This document shows, one piece after another, positions 1 through 9,575 of a DNA stretch of 35,970 nt (its first letter is position 1; every line of letters begins with the position of its first letter). Under the pieces are notes generated by a model. The model ran no database searches. It was not told the origin of the DNA and saw only the letters and a program-made list of their open reading frames with translations. The position numbers and the translations under genes are program-made. Source of the DNA: an uncultured Verrucomicrobiota bacterium (GTDB lineage: Bacteria; Verrucomicrobiota; Verrucomicrobiia; Limisphaerales; UBA1319). The DNA is taken from the NCBI GenBank assembly GCA_903845125.1, contig CAIMWS010000055.1, positions 1-35,970 of the forward strand, in the 5' to 3' direction.

Positions 1-61
1 GCAGATATTTCTCCAGCGCTTCCTTCCAGGGACTGTCGTACTGATCGTTTTCGCTTTTCAT
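1..61 (-). CDS. N-terminal fragment of an Rpn-like/DUF4351-type protein, cut by window edge
   Basis: The minus strand from an ATG at 61-59 reads MKSENDQYDSPWKEALEKYL up to the window edge. The block YDSPWKEALE is typical of the first residues of Rpn-like (recombination-promoting nuclease/putative transposase) proteins with PD-(D/E)XK-type folds, often annotated as DUF4351 or cytosolic proteins. Only 20 codons are visible, so the catalytic part cannot be judged and the gene may be intact or broken outside the window. It lies next to another PD-(D/E)XK remnant, which suits an accessory or decaying patch. The assignment rests on one short motif. Confidence 0.45.
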   Translation of the reverse strand, partial: MKSENDQYDSPWKEALEKYL

Positions 62-123
62 CGCCAAAGGGCGTTTCGTCAGGGCTGAGACAGAAGGCTA
101 CCGCCGACTGACGGACTGTCAAT

Positions 124-154
124 CGCCGGTTTTTACATGCGCAAAAAACCGGCG
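124..154. terminator. Palindromic hairpin with T and A tracts
   Basis: An 11-base arm, CGCCGGTTTTT (124-134), pairs perfectly with AAAAACCGGCG (144-154) around a 9-base loop. The GC-rich outer stem and T/A inner stem would form a stable hairpin on either strand. It lies upstream of the Rpn-like fragment and beyond the 3' end of the minus-strand DUF1016 remnant, so it could end transcription of the latter. There is no separate T tail, so a REP-like palindrome is an alternative. Confidence 0.4.
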
Positions 155-203
155 TGGTGGCCAGTGGATCAACGAATGGGCAAAGCCTACCCGGGTTGAT
201 TTT

Positions 204-503
204 TCAAAGGCTTGCCCGCCTGCGGATTCGGGCAGCGCAGGATTCAGGCGGTGTCTGGCAAAGCGGAGGTCTCGGACCAGGACGATCCCCGCTCGCTGGC
301 CCGGCCAAGGGTGTTGGATGGTTCCCAGGCCTCGTCGTTACAATATGGAACTGCATCCTGGCTGCGAACGTCGACCCAAATACGCCAATTTTCAGGTCAA
401 TGGCCACCAGGCATTTTAACCGACGGTGGAACCGGAGTTGGTCGATGAAGTATTCCTGGGGATCCACTTCCAGCCGAAATGGGCTACCAACAATTAAAGA
501 TGA
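204..503 (-). pseudogene. Decayed DUF1016 / YhcG-type PD-(D/E)XK nuclease remnant
   Basis: The minus strand carries the hallmark DUF1016 core. GSPFRLEVDP (about 485-458) is followed in the same frame by EYFIDQLRFHRR and LKCLVAIDLKIGVF (about 452-378) and then a degraded ARMQFHI (about 359-342). Intact relatives read roughly RLEVGGxDFFIDLLFYHRxLxCLVVIDLKxGxFxPEYAGKMxFYL. After that the similarity moves to another frame, where GIVLVRD (about 290-270) matches the following strand. No start, N-terminal half or intact C-terminus can be found. The frameshift and missing ends mark it as a dead gene. Intact members are nuclease-like proteins of accessory regions. Confidence 0.6.
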
Positions 504-590
504 GTTTAGGGAGTTCTGTCTTGGGTGAAAAACGACAAAACATGGTTGGCATGGCGAAACGGCGGTCGGGTCCCGTGTTCCTGGCTGGGG

Positions 591-1124
591 TCAAGGGGCT
601 CCAGCGCTGGCTTTCAGCTGCGCGAGCTGGTTTTGGTAGCTTTCCAGGGTGGCGCTGCCGAAGCAGACGAAGACCACTTTATCGAAGGTGGAATCCTGGC
701 GCAGGAACGCGACGGTTTCGGCCAGGGCGATGCGCGTGGCGGATTTCAGGGGAAACCGGTAGGCTCCGGTGCTGATGGCCGGGAAAGCGATGGACCGCAA
801 GCCGTGTTCCCGGGCCAGGGCCAGGCTCCGGCGGTAGCAGTTGGCCAGCAGCTCGCTCTCGCCCTGGCCGCCCCCCTGCCACACGGGTCCCACCGTGTGG
901 ATCACGAACCGGGCGGGGAGGTTGCAGCCCCGGGTTATTTTCGCATCGCCGGTGCGGCAGCCATTGAGCTTCCGGCATTCCTCCAGCAAATCAGGGCCGG
1001 CCGCCATATGAATGGCCCCGTCCACCCCGCCCCCGCCCAGAAGGGAGGAGTTGGCCGCATTGACGATGGCATCCACTGCCTGGCGGGTGATGTCGCCCTC
1101 GATGATCTCAATTTTTTCAAACAT
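591..1124 (-). CDS. Macrodomain protein, probable O-acetyl-ADP-ribose deacetylase
   Basis: This 177-residue protein is a single macrodomain that binds ADP-ribose and, in the MacroD/YmdB class, removes the acetyl group from O-acetyl-ADP-ribose or ADP-ribose from acidic residues. The fold motifs are in order: GDIT (10-13), [19 protein letters not shown] (21-39), [19 protein letters not shown] (72-80) and [11 protein letters not shown] (115-125). Length and motif order match stand-alone bacterial macrodomains, and it should be cytoplasmic. The ATG at 1124 starts directly before the first strand ([13 protein letters not shown]); the frame stays open upstream, but that part overlaps the end of the dockerin gene and resembles no macrodomain. 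The Shine-Dalgarno signal is weak. It may be co-transcribed with the upstream dockerin gene, 79 bases away. Confidence 0.93.
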   Translation of the reverse strand: MFEKIEIIEGDITRQAVDAIVNAANSSLLGGGGVDGAIHMAAGPDLLEECRKLNGCRTGDAKITRGCNLPARFVIHTVGPVWQGGGQGESELLANCYRRSLALAREHGLRSIAFPAISTGAYRFPLKSATRIALAETVAFLRQDSTFDKVVFVCFGSATLESYQNQLAQLKASAGAP

Positions 1125-1203
1125 AAAGGCCAACCGGTTGTTTTCCCAGCTGTGTCCCGGCAATTGGCTCAGCCGTGCCGGCCGGGACCGCTGCCCGCAG
1201 GTT

Positions 1204-4200
1204 TCAATAAATCGGATTTTCGTGGGGCAGCCGGTCCCAGGACGGTGTCCCCTGCCAAACTTCGATGGTGGAAAATTCCCGGCGCGGGGGCCACAGGCTG
1301 GTGATCCTGGGGATGGCTGCCCCGGGGGCTGGCGTTGAACCCGCCGGGGAAATCGCCAGGCTCGCCCCGGCCGCAAAAGCCGTGGCCCCGGGCTTCGGCA
1401 GAAAATCTGTGGCGATCCCCAAAGGCGGCGCCTGGTTCACCCGTGCGCTGCTTCCGCCCGCGGCCTCCGCCACGGAGGTTTTTCCGATGCCCCGGGCGGG
1501 CTGGGTGACGGTGGCGAAGTAATTGGCGATGACGAGGTCCAGGTCCTTTCGGTCCACTTTCTGGTCACCGTTCAGATCGGCGGCCAGATTCTGGGCGCCG
1601 ATCGGCCGGATCCAGTTTTGCCATACCAGGTAGAGATCCAGGTCGTTGACCACGCCGTCCGTGTTGGCATCGCCGGACAGCACGCCGAACCGGAAGCGAT
1701 AATCGGCCCCCAGCGGGAAGCCATCGGGATCCTGGATGCCCGCGGCTTTGACCGTGAGCACCCACCGGCCGTCCGGCAATTGGCGGTCCGCCAGCCCCGG
1801 GAAAGTGAGGAGGGCAGTGCGGGCAGCGGGTTGGAATTCCAGGTTCATCTGGGCGGCCCCGATGGCGGTCCCCGAGGCCTGTACCAAGGCCAGATCCTCC
1901 AGACCCAGGCTGTTCCCCACCGACTCGGAGAACACCAGCTTCAGCTTGGCCAGTCGTGCGAACTGCCTGCCGCCTTCATCCGCGCTCACCTGCACCCGCA
2001 AGGGCAGCTTGACCCGCAGCGTGGCGTCCACCACGGTGACGGCATAATTGTTGTCCAACACCGGGGCGATGTGGATCGGGTAAATCCCCGCCGGGCTGGC
2101 GCCGGTGGCCGTCGTGGAGACGCTCACGGGTTGGTCCAGCACGCCTGGATCCTCGCCGTTGACAAATCCCGCATACCGCACGGTGAGCGGCGGATCCGGG
2201 CAGGTCAGCCAGCGCACCTGGTTTTCGGCGGTGACCACCAGCGGCGCCGGGAGCACCTCGAGGCTGGCCGTGGCCGTGGCGAGCTGGTATTTGGCGGGAT
2301 CAGCGGGCGTGAAAACCACTTCCAGTTTTTGCCCGGTGCCGGCGTTCAACAGAGTGTCGGCCGCCGGGCTGTAAGCAAAGGTGCCCGGCACCTCGGCGGA
2401 GGCGTCCAGCTGGCGGGCGCTGAGCGGGGTGCCATAAACGATCGCCGCCGGAGTGGCCCAGGTGATGGCCGGGGTGGTTTTGCCGGGATCCAAAATCATG
2501 GTCCCGGGGATCTCCAGCGCGGCGCCGGCGGGCGGTGCGGGAGGCTGGGCGCTGGAGTTCCAATAGCCGGATTTCTGGGTCCAGACCGTCGATTCAAACC
2601 GCTGCGTGGCCGAGGCGTAGTCCGTGGCCCCGACCCAAACCCGAAGCTGGCATTGCACCACGGAGCCACCGGTGGCGCCGGGCACTACTCCCACACCCCC
2701 ATCGAAATAGCCCGGCTCGGTCAGCTGGAACCTGGTCTCGTCCGGCTGCCAGACTGGGGAGACCGGAACCAGGGCCCCCCCCACCGGCCCGCCCAGCAAC
2801 TGGATCCAGATATCGTCGCCGGAGGTCAGCTCCCCGGGGCGGAGGTAAAGCGGGGAATGCGCGTCGTAATTGTTGATGGCCACCATGGCTTGGTTGGCGG
2901 TGGAAAGGTTGATGCTTACCGGGGCCGGGATTTTCAGCGCCACCCCGGCGGCTTGGCCGGGCGGAGTGGTTAGTGGGTCGTAGCTGCCCGTGCTCTGCAC
3001 CCACAAGGCGGATTGGCCGCGGAAAGTGGCCGAAGACCAGGCCTCCGCCCCCTGCCAGGCGCGGACCTGGAATTGCACCAGGGCATTGCCCGGCTGCCCG
3101 GGCACCACGCCCACCCCCGCATTGAAATAGCCCGGTTCGGCCAGCGGGAAGCTGGTGGCCTGGCTGGCGAGCGATTTCACCGGCACCAGGTAGCCGCCGG
3201 GCACTCCGCCGAGCAACTCCACCCGTACCACGCTCCCGGAAGCCATTTGGCCGGTGCTGCCCATCAGAATCGCCATCCCGGTGCCCAGGTTGGTCAGGTC
3301 CACGGTCGCCACCCGGTCGAGCGCCTTCACGATCACCGCCCCGGGCAGACGCAGCGCCACCCCCACCGGGGCGGCGGCTGGAACCGCGTTGGTCTGCCAA
3401 ATGCCGGTGGCCTGGGTCCAGACTGGTGTTTGGCCCCGCTCCTCCGCCACCGCGTAAACCGGCGCGTTTTTCCACACCCGCAATTGGAATTGCGCCTCCT
3501 GCCCGGCGGCCACCCCCGGCAGCACTCCCACCCCGGCGTTGAAGTATCCGGGTCCGGCCAGCGGGAATTGCGCCTGGCTGCCATTGGCCACTGCCACCGG
3601 CAGCAGCGTCCCGCCCACCGGGCCCCCCAGCAGCTCCACCCGGAATTCGCTCCCCGTGGCCCTGACCTCCGCCCCTTGGTAAAAAATCAGGGCGTTCGTG
3701 TCCGGCAGGCCCAGGTCGATCGTGGCGCTGTAAACCGGTGGCACCGCCACCACCAGCGGGCCGGGTATCCGCAGGGCCGGGCCGGTGGCGGGCACCGGGG
3801 GGATGGCATTCCGGTCCCAGCTGCCCACCGCCTGGGTCCATTGGACCGTTACCGCCCGTTCCGCCGCCTGCGCATAGGTTCCGACATCCTTCCAGGCCCG
3901 CAGCTGGAACTCTGCCACGCCGTTTGGCTCCACTCCGGCCACCGTGCCGATGCCCGCATCAAAATGCCCGGGATCCGACAAGTGGAACCGGCTCGTGTGG
4001 CTGGACGTGGAAAACACGGGATTGAGCTTGCCGCCCACCGGCCCCGCCAGCAGCTCGATCCAGAAAGACGTTCCCGACGCCTGGGTGGACGAATTCTGAT
4101 AATAGATCAGCTGGCTGGCATCGAAATTATTCAAGGCCACCGTGGCCACGACATCCGGCGGCCGGCTGATGACCACCGGTGCGGGCAGTGCCAGCGCCGG

Positions 4201-5493
4201 GGCGCTGGTCGGAGCCGGATCCTGGAGCCAGTTCCAGCTCCCGGCGGATTGGGTCCAGGCCGCCGATTGGCCTTTTTCCGTGGCCTCCTCGTAGGTGGCG
4301 GCGTTCATCCATACCCGCAATTGGAATTCCACTTCCGCACCCCCGGTGGCATTGGGGATGAATCCCAGGCCGGCGTCAAAATACCCGGGTCGGGCCAGGC
4401 TGAACCGGGCACCGCCATTTTCCAGTTTACATACCGGAGTCTTGGCCCCGCCCTTGGCGCCGGCCAGCAGCTCCACCCATACCTCCTGCCCGGACGCCAA
4501 ATCCGGGCTCGTCAAATAATAGATCGGCTGGTTCGCCTCCTGGTTGTTCAGCGCCACCAAAGCCACGTTATTGGAGAGTTGGCCGATGAACACCGGGCCA
4601 GGCAATTTCAAAGCCGGCCCCTGGGGCGGGAACGGCGGCAAGGCGTCGGCATTCCACCGGCCGGTCACCTGGCTCCAGACCTCGGAGACGCCCCGTTCCG
4701 TGGCCGCCTCAAAGGAGACCGCCCCGCGCCAGACCCGCAGTTGGAATTGCGCTTGCTCGTTGGCCTGCACCCCCTGCACCAGCCCGCAACCGCCGTCAAA
4801 GAAGCCAGGATCCGACAGGTTGAATTGGGTGAGGCCCTGGGCGGCATCCACCACCGGGGTCATCACGCCTCCTACTGGCCCGCCCAGCAACTCAACCCAG
4901 ATGTCCCCGCCTTGGGCGGGCGTCAAAGGCGTGATCTGGCGGATCGTTTGGTTCGCATCGTAATTATTCAGCATCACCGTGGCATAAACCCTGGAGCCGG
5001 TTGCTTCCGCGGCGCTGATGCTCCCGGCCTCCGGGGAGGCGGGCGGAGCGTTGGCGGCTTTCAGCGTGGTGACCAGCACTTCAACCCAGGGATTCCCGGC
5101 CGCTGGGTTGGCCACGGGGGACGCCGTTAAGTCCGGATTGGCGCTGGCCGGGGAAAGCTGCGGATTGGTCTCCGCGTTCAGTCCGGTTCCGATCCGTTCC
5201 GGGGCAGCTTGATCGGTTGCGCCGGACAAAACCGTCGCCGCCGGATTGGCCTCCACCAACGGGGTGGCCGCCACGGCCAGCCCGGCCAAACCTTCCGCCA
5301 CTGAATTCATGGCGGTCCCCCCGGCGTCCTCCCCGCCTGAAACCGGAGCCTCAAACCAGACTTCCAGGCCGGCAGGTTCTGCCGGCGACGAAGCACCGGG
5401 AGCGGCATCCGCCGGCGCTGCACCCCCTGAGAGCAGAATCCTCCCTTCCAAAGGTTCCAGCTTGAACGGGTCGTTGTGGAACTGCGTATTCAA
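1204..5493 (-). CDS. Large secreted LEPR-XLL-type repeat protein with MBG-like domain and dockerin
   Basis: This 1429-residue protein begins with [13 protein letters not shown] (about 12-24), a good match to the LEPR-XLL N-terminal motif of large exported Planctomycetota and Verrucomicrobiota proteins. An Ala/Pro-rich linker (25-165) is followed by six ~140-residue repeats (about 165-1000), an MBG-like Ig domain (about 1004-1150), a second Ig-like stretch (1160-1268) and a type I dockerin (1272-1325) with two calcium loops, [15 protein letters not shown] and [15 protein letters not shown]. An Ala/Pro-rich tail ends it. The start is a TTG at 5493: the in-frame stop at 5504-5502 leaves no upstream option and there is no ATG before the LEPR motif. 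The role is unknown; extracellular scaffolding or adhesion is an inference from the dockerin and repeats. Confidence 0.85.
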   Translation of the reverse strand: MNTQFHNDPFKLEPLEGRILLSGGAAPADAAPGASSPAEPAGLEVWFEAPVSGGEDAGGTAMNSVAEGLAGLAVAATPLVEANPAATVLSGATDQAAPERIGTGLNAETNPQLSPASANPDLTASPVANPAAGNPWVEVLVTTLKAANAPPASPEAGSISAAEATGSRVYATVMLNNYDANQTIRQITPLTPAQGGDIWVELLGGPVGGVMTPVVDAAQGLTQFNLSDPGFFDGGCGLVQGVQANEQAQFQLRVWRGAVSFEAATERGVSEVWSQVTGRWNADALPPFPPQGPALKLPGPVFIGQLSNNVALVALNNQEANQPIYYLTSPDLASGQEVWVELLAGAKGGAKTPVCKLENGGARFSLARPGYFDAGLGFIPNATGGAEVEFQLRVWMNAATYEEATEKGQSAAWTQSAGSWNWLQDPAPTSAPALALPAPVVISRPPDVVATVALNNFDASQLIYYQNSSTQASGTSFWIELLAGPVGGKLNPVFSTSSHTSRFHLSDPGHFDAGIGTVAGVEPNGVAEFQLRAWKDVGTYAQAAERAVTVQWTQAVGSWDRNAIPPVPATGPALRIPGPLVVAVPPVYSATIDLGLPDTNALIFYQGAEVRATGSEFRVELLGGPVGGTLLPVAVANGSQAQFPLAGPGYFNAGVGVLPGVAAGQEAQFQLRVWKNAPVYAVAEERGQTPVWTQATGIWQTNAVPAAAPVGVALRLPGAVIVKALDRVATVDLTNLGTGMAILMGSTGQMASGSVVRVELLGGVPGGYLVPVKSLASQATSFPLAEPGYFNAGVGVVPGQPGNALVQFQVRAWQGAEAWSSATFRGQSALWVQSTGSYDPLTTPPGQAAGVALKIPAPVSINLSTANQAMVAINNYDAHSPLYLRPGELTSGDDIWIQLLGGPVGGALVPVSPVWQPDETRFQLTEPGYFDGGVGVVPGATGGSVVQCQLRVWVGATDYASATQRFESTVWTQKSGYWNSSAQPPAPPAGAALEIPGTMILDPGKTTPAITWATPAAIVYGTPLSARQLDASAEVPGTFAYSPAADTLLNAGTGQKLEVVFTPADPAKYQLATATASLEVLPAPLVVTAENQVRWLTCPDPPLTVRYAGFVNGEDPGVLDQPVSVSTTATGASPAGIYPIHIAPVLDNNYAVTVVDATLRVKLPLRVQVSADEGGRQFARLAKLKLVFSESVGNSLGLEDLALVQASGTAIGAAQMNLEFQPAARTALLTFPGLADRQLPDGRWVLTVKAAGIQDPDGFPLGADYRFRFGVLSGDANTDGVVNDLDLYLVWQNWIRPIGAQNLAADLNGDQKVDRKDLDLVIANYFATVTQPARGIGKTSVAEAAGGSSARVNQAPPLGIATDFLPKPGATAFAAGASLAISPAGSTPAPGAAIPRITSLWPPRREFSTIEVWQGTPSWDRLPHENPIY
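2500..4995 (-). repeat. Six tandem ~415-420 bp coding repeats in the LEPR-XLL protein
   Basis: Six diverged copies start near 4990, 4570, 4150, 3735, 3320 and 2890 on the minus strand. Each encodes about 140 residues in a fixed order: a VAxVALNNxDA strand, a [11 protein letters not shown] block, [20 protein letters not shown], a helix-like ATERGQ segment, WTQxxGSW and a PPxGPALxLPGP linker. The copies are clearly homologous but not identical, which argues for old duplication, not assembly error. I do not recognise the unit as a named domain; it looks all-beta. Confidence 0.85.
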
Positions 5494-5509
5494 GTTATTC
5501 TATGGATTG

Positions 5510-5538
5510 AATATCCAATTTAAGGCGGGGCCAGTCAA
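5510..5538 (-). promoter_or_regulatory. Candidate sigma70-type promoter for the LEPR-XLL gene
   Basis: On the minus strand TTGACT (5538-5533) is separated by 17 bases from GATATT (5515-5510), a 5/6 and a 4/6 match to consensus, in the most AT-rich part of the divergent intergenic region. The predicted transcription start is only about 10 bases upstream of the TTG start at 5493, so the mRNA would be nearly leaderless. This fits the lack of a Shine-Dalgarno site but is unproven. Confidence 0.4.
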
Positions 5539-5678
5539 AATAAAAACCATGGCCGGTCGGGGCTGTTGCCGCGCCCCTTTATCCCGGCCCCGGATGCAGG
5601 CCCGTGCGGGTGGAGATAAGGCTTGCGACACGGCGGAGGTCTGAACTAATTTGAGCTGAATTCAGCCAGGATCTGTCT

Positions 5679-8093
5679 ATGAACAAACGAACGATGAATT
5701 CAGCCCAATTCGCCGTGCTCCGTGCCACCTTGCCCAGCCTGTGCGCGCTCGTCTGCGCCACGGCCGCCCTGGCGGCCGCGCCCGCCATTCCGGGGGTGGT
5801 ATTCCTCGAAGCCGAGCAATTTGCCGACGCGGGTGGCTGGGATCTGGACCAGCAGTGCATGGACCAGATGGGCTCGCCTTACCTGCTGGCTCACGGGTTG
5901 GGGGTGCCGGTGCGCGATGCCGTGACGACCGTCCAGTTTCCCGCGCCGGGCGCCTACCGGGTCTGGGTGCGCACCCGTGACTGGGTGGCGCCGTGGAACG
6001 TCCCCGGTGCGCCGGGCAAATTCCAGGTGCTCGTGGCGGGCAAGCCGCTGGCGGTCACCTTCGGCACGGAGGGTGCAGCCTGGCATTGGCAGGAGGGCGG
6101 TACAGTGCAGGCCGGCGGCCCGACCTCCATCGCGCTGCATGATCTCACCGGCTTTGAGGGCCGTTGCGATGCGCTGGTGTTCAGCAGCGATCCCGCCTTC
6201 CGTCCGCCGGAGGATCCGGTCACCCTGGCGAAATTCCGCCGCGCCGCGGGTGGCCTGCCGGAGGAACCGGAGGTAGGCGGCCGGTTCGACCTCGTCGTGG
6301 TGGGGGGCGGCATCGCCGGCACCAGCGCCGCGCTATCCGCCGCGCGTAATGGCCTGCTGGTGGCCCTGATCCACGACCGTCCCGTGCTCGGCGGCAACGG
6401 CAGCTCCGAGGTGCGGGTGTGGCCGGAAGGCAAAACCCGGCAAAAGCCCTATCCCCACGTGGGCGACATCGTGGACGAATTGGTGCCGGCCAAAACCGCC
6501 GGCGCCGGCAACGCCAAACATGGCTCCTTTTTCGCCGACGAGCGCAAACTCGGCCTGGTTCGCGCTGAGCCGCGGATCACCCTGCTGACCGGGCAGCATG
6601 TGAACGCCGTGGAGGTGCGGGAGGGCCGCATCCGCTCCGTGGTGGCCCAGGACACGCGCACGGCCCGGCGCCTGCGGTTCACCGCCCCGCTGTTCGCGGA
6701 TTGCACCGGGGACGGCACGGTGGGCTTTCTGGCCGGGGCCGACCACGAGGTTTCCCGGGAGGGGGTAATGGGTGCCAGCAACCTCTGGAACTTGATGGAC
6801 GCGGCTGATCCCGCGCAGATCCTTCTTTGCGAATGCAAGGACAAGGACGCGCTCTCGCTATCGGTGCAGGCGGGCAGCGTGGCCGCCCCTTTCCCGCGCT
6901 GCCCGTGGGCGGTCGATCTGTCCGGCAAGCCTTTTCCCGGGCGCCGCAATCTGAACGGCCAGTGGGCCGCCACGCCGCTCGGCAACCTGGGGGGCTGGTT
7001 CTGGGAAAGCGGCTTCGACCGCGACCCCATCCAGGACATTGAACGGATCCGGGACCTGAACTTCCGGGCCATGTACGGCGCCTGGGACACGCTCAAGAAC
7101 GTGGATCACCTTTACCCGAACCACCGCCTCGGATGGGCGGCCTTCATCGCGGGCAAACGCGAGTCCCGTCGCCTGCTGGGCGACGTGATCCTCAGCGGCG
7201 ATGACTTCCGCCTGGGCCGGGAATACCCGGATGGGTGCTTCCCCTGCTCCTGGCATATCGACCTGCACACGCCACATCCCGAGTTCGCCCAAGGCCATAC
7301 CGGCAACGAATTCATCTCCATGGCGACCACGGGCACCAATTACAGTTATCAGGGGCCATACTGGGCGCCCTACCGGAGCCTGTACAGCCGCAACGTCACC
7401 AACTTGTTCATGGCGGGGCGGGACATCAGCGTCAACCGGGAGGCCTTGGGCCCCGTGCGCGTGATGCGGACCTGCGGGATGATGGGTGAAGTGGTGGGCA
7501 AGGCGGCGTGGATTTGCCTCCGCCACCAGGCGAGCCCGCGGGGTGTCTATGAGAAACATCTCCCCCTGCTCAAGGAACTGCTCGCCCAGCCCGGAGCTTT
7601 GCGCCGCGACAAAATCGACGGTGCGCTCGCGCTGCCGCCCGGCGTGAAGCTCCTGAAGCCCGCGCCGCCGGGCATCAATCCGGTGAGCCTGGCGGGTCTG
7701 GTCATCGACGACGAGGCGGCCCAGCTGAAAGGCCAGTGGCGCGACGACGGCGGCCTCCGGCCGTTCATTGGTGAGAATTATCGTTATTCCAGCGATCCAT
7801 CCGCCAGCGCCCGGTTCAACTTCACCGTGCGGGAAAGCGGCCTCCACGAAGTACGCGTGGCCTGGCAGCCGCATGCCAACCGGGCCCAGGCAGTGCCCAT
7901 CACCGTGGCTTGTGCCGATGGCGAACGGACCCTCACGCTGGACCAAACCAAGCCGCCCGGCGGGGAGCAGGGCTTCCAGGCCTTGGGCCGCTTCCGGTTC
8001 CACGCCGGGGAGCCGGGAGCGGTGCTCTACCGCGTGGCCGGGGCGCGGGGCGTGGTCCATATCGACGCCGTGCAGGTAGTGGCGGTGAAGTGA
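5679..8093 (+). CDS. Secreted FAD-dependent oxidoreductase with golvesin-like C-terminal domain
   Basis: The 804-residue product has a signal peptide (about 1-34, ending ALAAA), a CBM-like beta domain (about 38-175), a Rossmann FAD-binding core with VVVGGGIAGTSAAL (206-219) and GGNGSSEVRV (238-247), and a C-terminal golvesin/xanthan-lyase-like beta domain (about 668-804). The core matches the FAD_oxidored group found in many Verrucomicrobiota and Planctomycetota carbohydrate loci. The substrate is unknown; oxidation of a sugar or other polyol is only a guess from the export signal and attached beta domains. The ATG at 5679 has AGGA at 5668-5671; a second in-frame ATG at 5694 is possible. It is divergent from the LEPR-XLL gene and convergent with the response regulator. 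Confidence 0.85.
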   Translation: MNKRTMNSAQFAVLRATLPSLCALVCATAALAAAPAIPGVVFLEAEQFADAGGWDLDQQCMDQMGSPYLLAHGLGVPVRDAVTTVQFPAPGAYRVWVRTRDWVAPWNVPGAPGKFQVLVAGKPLAVTFGTEGAAWHWQEGGTVQAGGPTSIALHDLTGFEGRCDALVFSSDPAFRPPEDPVTLAKFRRAAGGLPEEPEVGGRFDLVVVGGGIAGTSAALSAARNGLLVALIHDRPVLGGNGSSEVRVWPEGKTRQKPYPHVGDIVDELVPAKTAGAGNAKHGSFFADERKLGLVRAEPRITLLTGQHVNAVEVREGRIRSVVAQDTRTARRLRFTAPLFADCTGDGTVGFLAGADHEVSREGVMGASNLWNLMDAADPAQILLCECKDKDALSLSVQAGSVAAPFPRCPWAVDLSGKPFPGRRNLNGQWAATPLGNLGGWFWESGFDRDPIQDIERIRDLNFRAMYGAWDTLKNVDHLYPNHRLGWAAFIAGKRESRRLLGDVILSGDDFRLGREYPDGCFPCSWHIDLHTPHPEFAQGHTGNEFISMATTGTNYSYQGPYWAPYRSLYSRNVTNLFMAGRDISVNREALGPVRVMRTCGMMGEVVGKAAWICLRHQASPRGVYEKHLPLLKELLAQPGALRRDKIDGALALPPGVKLLKPAPPGINPVSLAGLVIDDEAAQLKGQWRDDGGLRPFIGENYRYSSDPSASARFNFTVRESGLHEVRVAWQPHANRAQAVPITVACADGERTLTLDQTKPPGGEQGFQALGRFRFHAGEPGAVLYRVAGARGVVHIDAVQVVAVK

Positions 8094-8177
8094 GGCAGGC
8101 TCGAAGGTTCCACCACCCGGGTGGCGGCGGCAGAGGAAAAACGCTTTCGCCCTGCGGATTTTACCGTGACCTCTTTG

Positions 8178-8220
8178 CCCGGGGTTTTCGCCCTCCGGAA
8201 AACCGGGAGGCCGCGCCTCC
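8178..8220. terminator. Convergent hairpins between oxidoreductase and response regulator genes
   Basis: CCCGG-TTTTC (8178-8189, with a two-G bulge) pairs with GAAAACCGGG (8198-8207). A second hairpin, GGAGGC (8206-8211) with GCCTCC (8215-8220), overlaps it. The first has T and A tracts in its stem, so it could act in both directions. It lies in the 146-base gap between two genes that end towards each other, which is where a shared terminator is expected. Confidence 0.4.
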
Positions 8221-8239
8221 GGCCGGATTGGCCATGGGA

Positions 8240-9469
8240 TCAGGCGCCGAGGCTGCCCATGGAGGCGCCGGCCAGTTGGTTTTCCAGGATGCGGATGAAG
8301 GCTTTGACGGTCAGTTCCAGGGGCACGAAGGGCTTGGTGACGAAATCGGTGCCGCCGCTGATGAGGGAGCGGGCCCGGGTTTCGTAATCAACGAGGCTGG
8401 TGATGAACACCACCGGGGTTTTGGCATTGGTTTCCGAGGAACGTAACTCCTTGCAGATCGCGAATCCGTCCGCGCCGGGCATGAGGACATCCAGGAAAAT
8501 AACGCTGAAATTTTCCTGGTTGATCATCGCCATGGCTTCCGCCGCCTTGGAGACGGTGGCGGCCTTCAGACCGGCATTTTCCATGGCCAGCGAGATGATT
8601 TTGAGGGTGATCTCGTCGTCATCCACCAGGAGAACCCGGGAGGAGGACGGAGTTTGCCGCTCGATGGTCCGGATATGACCGGTGAGCACGGCCAGGAAAT
8701 CGGCGGCCTGCGAGAGGGTGCGCTCCACGGAAGCCTTGATGTCGCCCGGGACCTCGATGAGGTGTTTGAGCAGGGCCTCGAAAGCGCTGCAAAACACGGC
8801 GAACCGGTGGAAGCCCACCATGCCCGCGTTGGCGGTCAGGGAGCGCACCTGGCTGTGGAAATCGCGCAGCTTGAGGATGCGCCGCTCGTTGCCGCGGTCC
8901 GCCAGGAACTCCTCGCACGCCTGCCGGATGCGTCCGAGGATGCGGGGTGCCTCCTCCAGGAACTGCTCGGGGTTTTCCGGCTGCGGCGCCGGCTTGGCGT
9001 AGCTCGGATCGAGGCTGCGCAACAGATCGTGCGCTTCGCGGAAGACGATGACCGGGGTGTCGGAGGCGTCGTCAGATCCGGGCTTGAACTGGGTTCCCAG
9101 CGGCTGGGCCAAGAGTTTTTGCACCACGTTGACCACCGACTTGGGGGTGCATTCCGCCTTGCGCAAAAAGCTGTTGGCGCCCGCCCGCCAGGCTTCCTGG
9201 GTCAGCTCCGGCAAATGGGTGTTGGTGAACACGATCACCGGCAGGTTCTTCATGGCCAGCGTGGACCGGATGCGTTTCAGGACATCGATGCCGCTGATTT
9301 TGGGGATTTGGAGATCTAACAACAGGATATCAGGCAGATTGCTGCGCAGCCGCTCGATGGCGGCCTGGCCATCGGCAGCCACGGATACCTCAAACCCCTC
9401 GGCCCTAAAGCGGGTGGCATAGACGCCGGAGATGAGGGTGTCATCCTCAACAATCAGGATTTTCTTCAT
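8240..9469 (-). CDS. Two-receiver response regulator with central HPt-like domain (REC-HPt-REC)
   Basis: The 409-residue cytoplasmic signalling protein has a first receiver (1-125: acidic pair E8/D9/D10, phospho-acceptor D52, K104), a central helical segment (about 165-265) and a second receiver (278-400: D283-D285, acceptor D327, T357, K379). The centre contains RDFHSQVRSLTANAGMVGF; H205 sits where HPt domains carry the phospho-histidine, with the small residues usual after it. It lacks a DNA-binding or enzymatic output domain and a kinase domain, so it probably relays phosphate or regulates by interaction. The ATG at 9469 starts directly before KKILIVEDD; the open frame upstream is antisense to livF and was rejected. 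No partner kinase is in the window. Confidence 0.9.
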   Translation of the reverse strand: MKKILIVEDDTLISGVYATRFRAEGFEVSVAADGQAAIERLRSNLPDILLLDLQIPKISGIDVLKRIRSTLAMKNLPVIVFTNTHLPELTQEAWRAGANSFLRKAECTPKSVVNVVQKLLAQPLGTQFKPGSDDASDTPVIVFREAHDLLRSLDPSYAKPAPQPENPEQFLEEAPRILGRIRQACEEFLADRGNERRILKLRDFHSQVRSLTANAGMVGFHRFAVFCSAFEALLKHLIEVPGDIKASVERTLSQAADFLAVLTGHIRTIERQTPSSSRVLLVDDDEITLKIISLAMENAGLKAATVSKAAEAMAMINQENFSVIFLDVLMPGADGFAICKELRSSETNAKTPVVFITSLVDYETRARSLISGGTDFVTKPFVPLELTVKAFIRILENQLAGASMGSLGA

Positions 9470-9485
9470 ACTAGCCTGAAACCCA

Positions 9486-9515
9486 ACTTTACAAAATGAA
9501 CGCCGGGAAGTCCAA
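9486..9515 (-). promoter_or_regulatory. Candidate promoter for the response regulator
   Basis: On the minus strand TTGGAC (9515-9510) and TAAAGT (9491-9486) are 18 bases apart, each a partial match to sigma70 boxes, with the -10 box ending 17 bases before the ATG at 9469. The match is moderate and rests on position in a divergent intergenic region. Confidence 0.28.
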
Positions 9516-9534
9516 CCCCAAATCAACCCCGGAG

Positions 9535-9563
9535 TTGACCCGTGCCTGGGAACGGCGGACAAT
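9535..9563 (+). promoter_or_regulatory. Candidate promoter for livF-livK
   Basis: TTGACC (9535-9540) and GACAAT (9558-9563) are separated by 17 bases, 5/6 and 4/6 matches to consensus. The start codon at 9576 lies 13 bases after the -10 box, so the transcript would be nearly leaderless. It is divergent from the response regulator promoter. Confidence 0.33.
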
Positions 9564-9575
9564 CCCGGCTGCGGC

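Noticed and set aside
1125-1376. N-terminal extension of the macrodomain protein
   Set aside because: It overlaps the 3' end of the dockerin gene in another frame, is Pro/Arg-rich, and the macrodomain begins at 1124.
3013-5130. A 705-codon open frame antisense to the LEPR-XLL gene, and similar long antisense frames at 2594-3841, 6858-8060 and 19667-21886
   Set aside because: They lie opposite genes with clear domains, are rich in Arg, Gly, Pro and His, and show no family motif. High GC content makes stop-free antisense frames common.
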